The notes beneath the pieces were generated by a model. It was given only the letters and a program-made list of their open reading frames with translations. It was not told the origin of the DNA and searched no databases. A stretch of DNA of 46,330 nt from Pelagibacteraceae bacterium AG-422-B15. GTDB taxonomy: Bacteria > Pseudomonadota > Alphaproteobacteria > Pelagibacterales > AG-422-B15. The stretch covers positions 1 through 46,330 of the forward strand of contig CAJJBG010000014.1 of the NCBI GenBank assembly GCA_905182345.1, in the 5' to 3' direction. Position numbers and translations under genes: made by a program. This document shows, one piece after another, positions 45,517-46,330 of the stretch; the first letter of the stretch is position 1; each line of letters starts with the position of its first letter.

Positions 45517-46330
45517 ATGTATTAAAAAATATTAGAACAGAGTGGACATATCTAAGTTTTTTGTTACCCCTGCTTAACAAGACTAATAAGTTAGATAAAA
45601 ATCTTACTCTTACTGTCGCAGATTTAATAGAGGAGCAGGTTGATAAGAATCCTAATTTAATTGCGCTAGAGTATGAGGATAAAAAATATACTTATCAGCA
45701 ACTTGATCAAGAAGCTAACAAAGTAGCAAATTGGGCAATAGATAAAGGCTATAAATATGGAGATGTTATTTCTCTTTTAATGGAGAATAAGCCCGAATTC
45801 TTATTTGCTTGGATTGGATTAGCAAAAATAGGTATTATAACAGCATGCTTAAATTCAAATATTAAAGGCAAGTCATTATCTCATTGTATTGGTGCATCAA
45901 AGAGTGCATCTATTATTATTGGCGAGGAATGTCTAGATAATTTCTCCTCTGCAGAAGATATTCTTGATCAAAAAATTGATGCATTTATTTATGGAGAAGA
46001 AGTTCAAGGCTTTGAAAATATTAAATCTGATAATTATTCAAGACCTGATAAGAAACATAGAAAAGATTTAATCAATACTGATTCTTTATTTTACATATAC
46101 ACCAGTGGAACAACAGGCCTCCCTAAGGCCTCTAAATTTAATCATGCAAGGTTTGTAGCTGGAGCATCATTACAATCAATGTCATTAAAAATGAATACAA
46201 GTGATAAAACTTATATGGTTTTACCACTGTATCATTCGACAGGTGGCGTTGTGGGTGTTGGAGCTACATTTTTAACAGGTGGCACACTTGTGCTTAGAAG
46301 AAAATTTTCTGCTGAGAATTTTTGGAAAGA
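45513..46330 (+). CDS. Acyl-CoA synthetase, FATP-like (truncated by window end)
   Basis: The first 272 codons of an AMP-forming ligase. The AMP-binding P-loop is YTSGTTGLPK (196-205), followed by LPLYHSTGG (238-245). The N-terminal part (LTVADLIEEQVDKNP, YTYQQLDQEANKVANW) and LAKIGIITACLNSNIKG resemble the very-long-chain acyl-CoA synthetase/FATP group. Activates fatty acids with ATP and CoA. ATG 45513 overlaps the pabC stop by four bases (ATGA), so it is co-translated. The C-terminal domain lies beyond the window. Confidence 0.88.
   Translation, partial: MNVLKNIRTEWTYLSFLLPLLNKTNKLDKNLTLTVADLIEEQVDKNPNLIALEYEDKKYTYQQLDQEANKVANWAIDKGYKYGDVISLLMENKPEFLFAWIGLAKIGIITACLNSNIKGKSLSHCIGASKSASIIIGEECLDNFSSAEDILDQKIDAFIYGEEVQGFENIKSDNYSRPDKKHRKDLINTDSLFYIYTSGTTGLPKASKFNHARFVAGASLQSMSLKMNTSDKTYMVLPLYHSTGGVVGVGATFLTGGTLVLRRKFSAENFWK

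Overview
The window is a gene-dense, AT-rich stretch (roughly one third G+C by eye) from a streamlined, probably marine, alphaproteobacterium. The evidence is gene order and content: xerC/transaldolase/priA beside atpHAGDC, rppH-ctpA-rlmH-rsfS-nadD-proA-proB-obgE-rpmA-rplU, metW-metX behind a SAM-II riboswitch, hisC-tyrA-DUF2125-plsC-ydcF, argH-lptM-lysA, coq7-dsbB-yqaA, and an ethylmalonyl-CoA pathway cluster. The ethylmalonyl-CoA genes argue against SAR11 proper; the lineage (HIMB59-, Puniceispirillales- or Rhodospirillales-like) cannot be fixed from the sequence alone. No mobile element, phage, CRISPR array or defence system is visible. No gene-free stretch exceeds 300 bases; the longest is the metX/hisC intergenic region (233 bp), which holds the riboswitch.

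Layout. 1-346: C-terminal repeat tail of a truncated gene. 461-4499: an NTF2-like protein, xerC and a transaldolase on the minus strand, divergent from priA. 4588-9391: F1 ATP synthase operon. 9397-16445: minus-strand housekeeping run from rplU to rppH. 16625-22603: plus-strand run DUF1015-serC-serA-gpmA-phaA-phaB. 22600-25250: gloB, metW and metX with a promoter, SAM-II aptamer and intrinsic terminator. 25327-29826: hisC-tyrA, DUF2125, plsC, ydcF and a zinc-ribbon protein. 29850-33179: lysA, a 40-residue lptM, argH and a TlpA thioredoxin. 33176-40748: etfA/etfB, cobalamin adenosyltransferase, HIG1-like protein, methylsuccinyl-CoA dehydrogenase and crotonyl-CoA carboxylase/reductase, divergent from ethylmalonyl-CoA mutase. 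40754-43019: carboxylesterase, coq7, dsbB and yqaA. 43172-46330: tRNA-Leu(CAA), pabB, pabC and a truncated acyl-CoA synthetase.

How the genes work together. PhaA and PhaB make 3-hydroxybutyryl-CoA. Ccr, Ecm and Mcd carry C4/C5 acyl-CoAs through the ethylmalonyl-CoA pathway. The adenosyltransferase supplies adenosylcobalamin for Ecm, and EtfAB is the likely electron acceptor for Mcd. GpmA, SerA and SerC link glycolysis to serine, with DUF1015 as an uncharacterised partner. MetX and MetW make methionine under SAM control.

Most notable points: the riboswitch-terminator leader; the contiguous ethylmalonyl-CoA/cobalamin/ETF cluster with a palindrome and a (TTA)6 tract between ccrA and ecm; absence of both ftsEX and envC from the places they usually occupy; a serA without regulatory domains that lacks the usual NAD-selecting Asp; and lptM, a very short gene. 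I see no clearly undescribed multi-gene system. The closest candidate is the DUF1015-serC-serA association.
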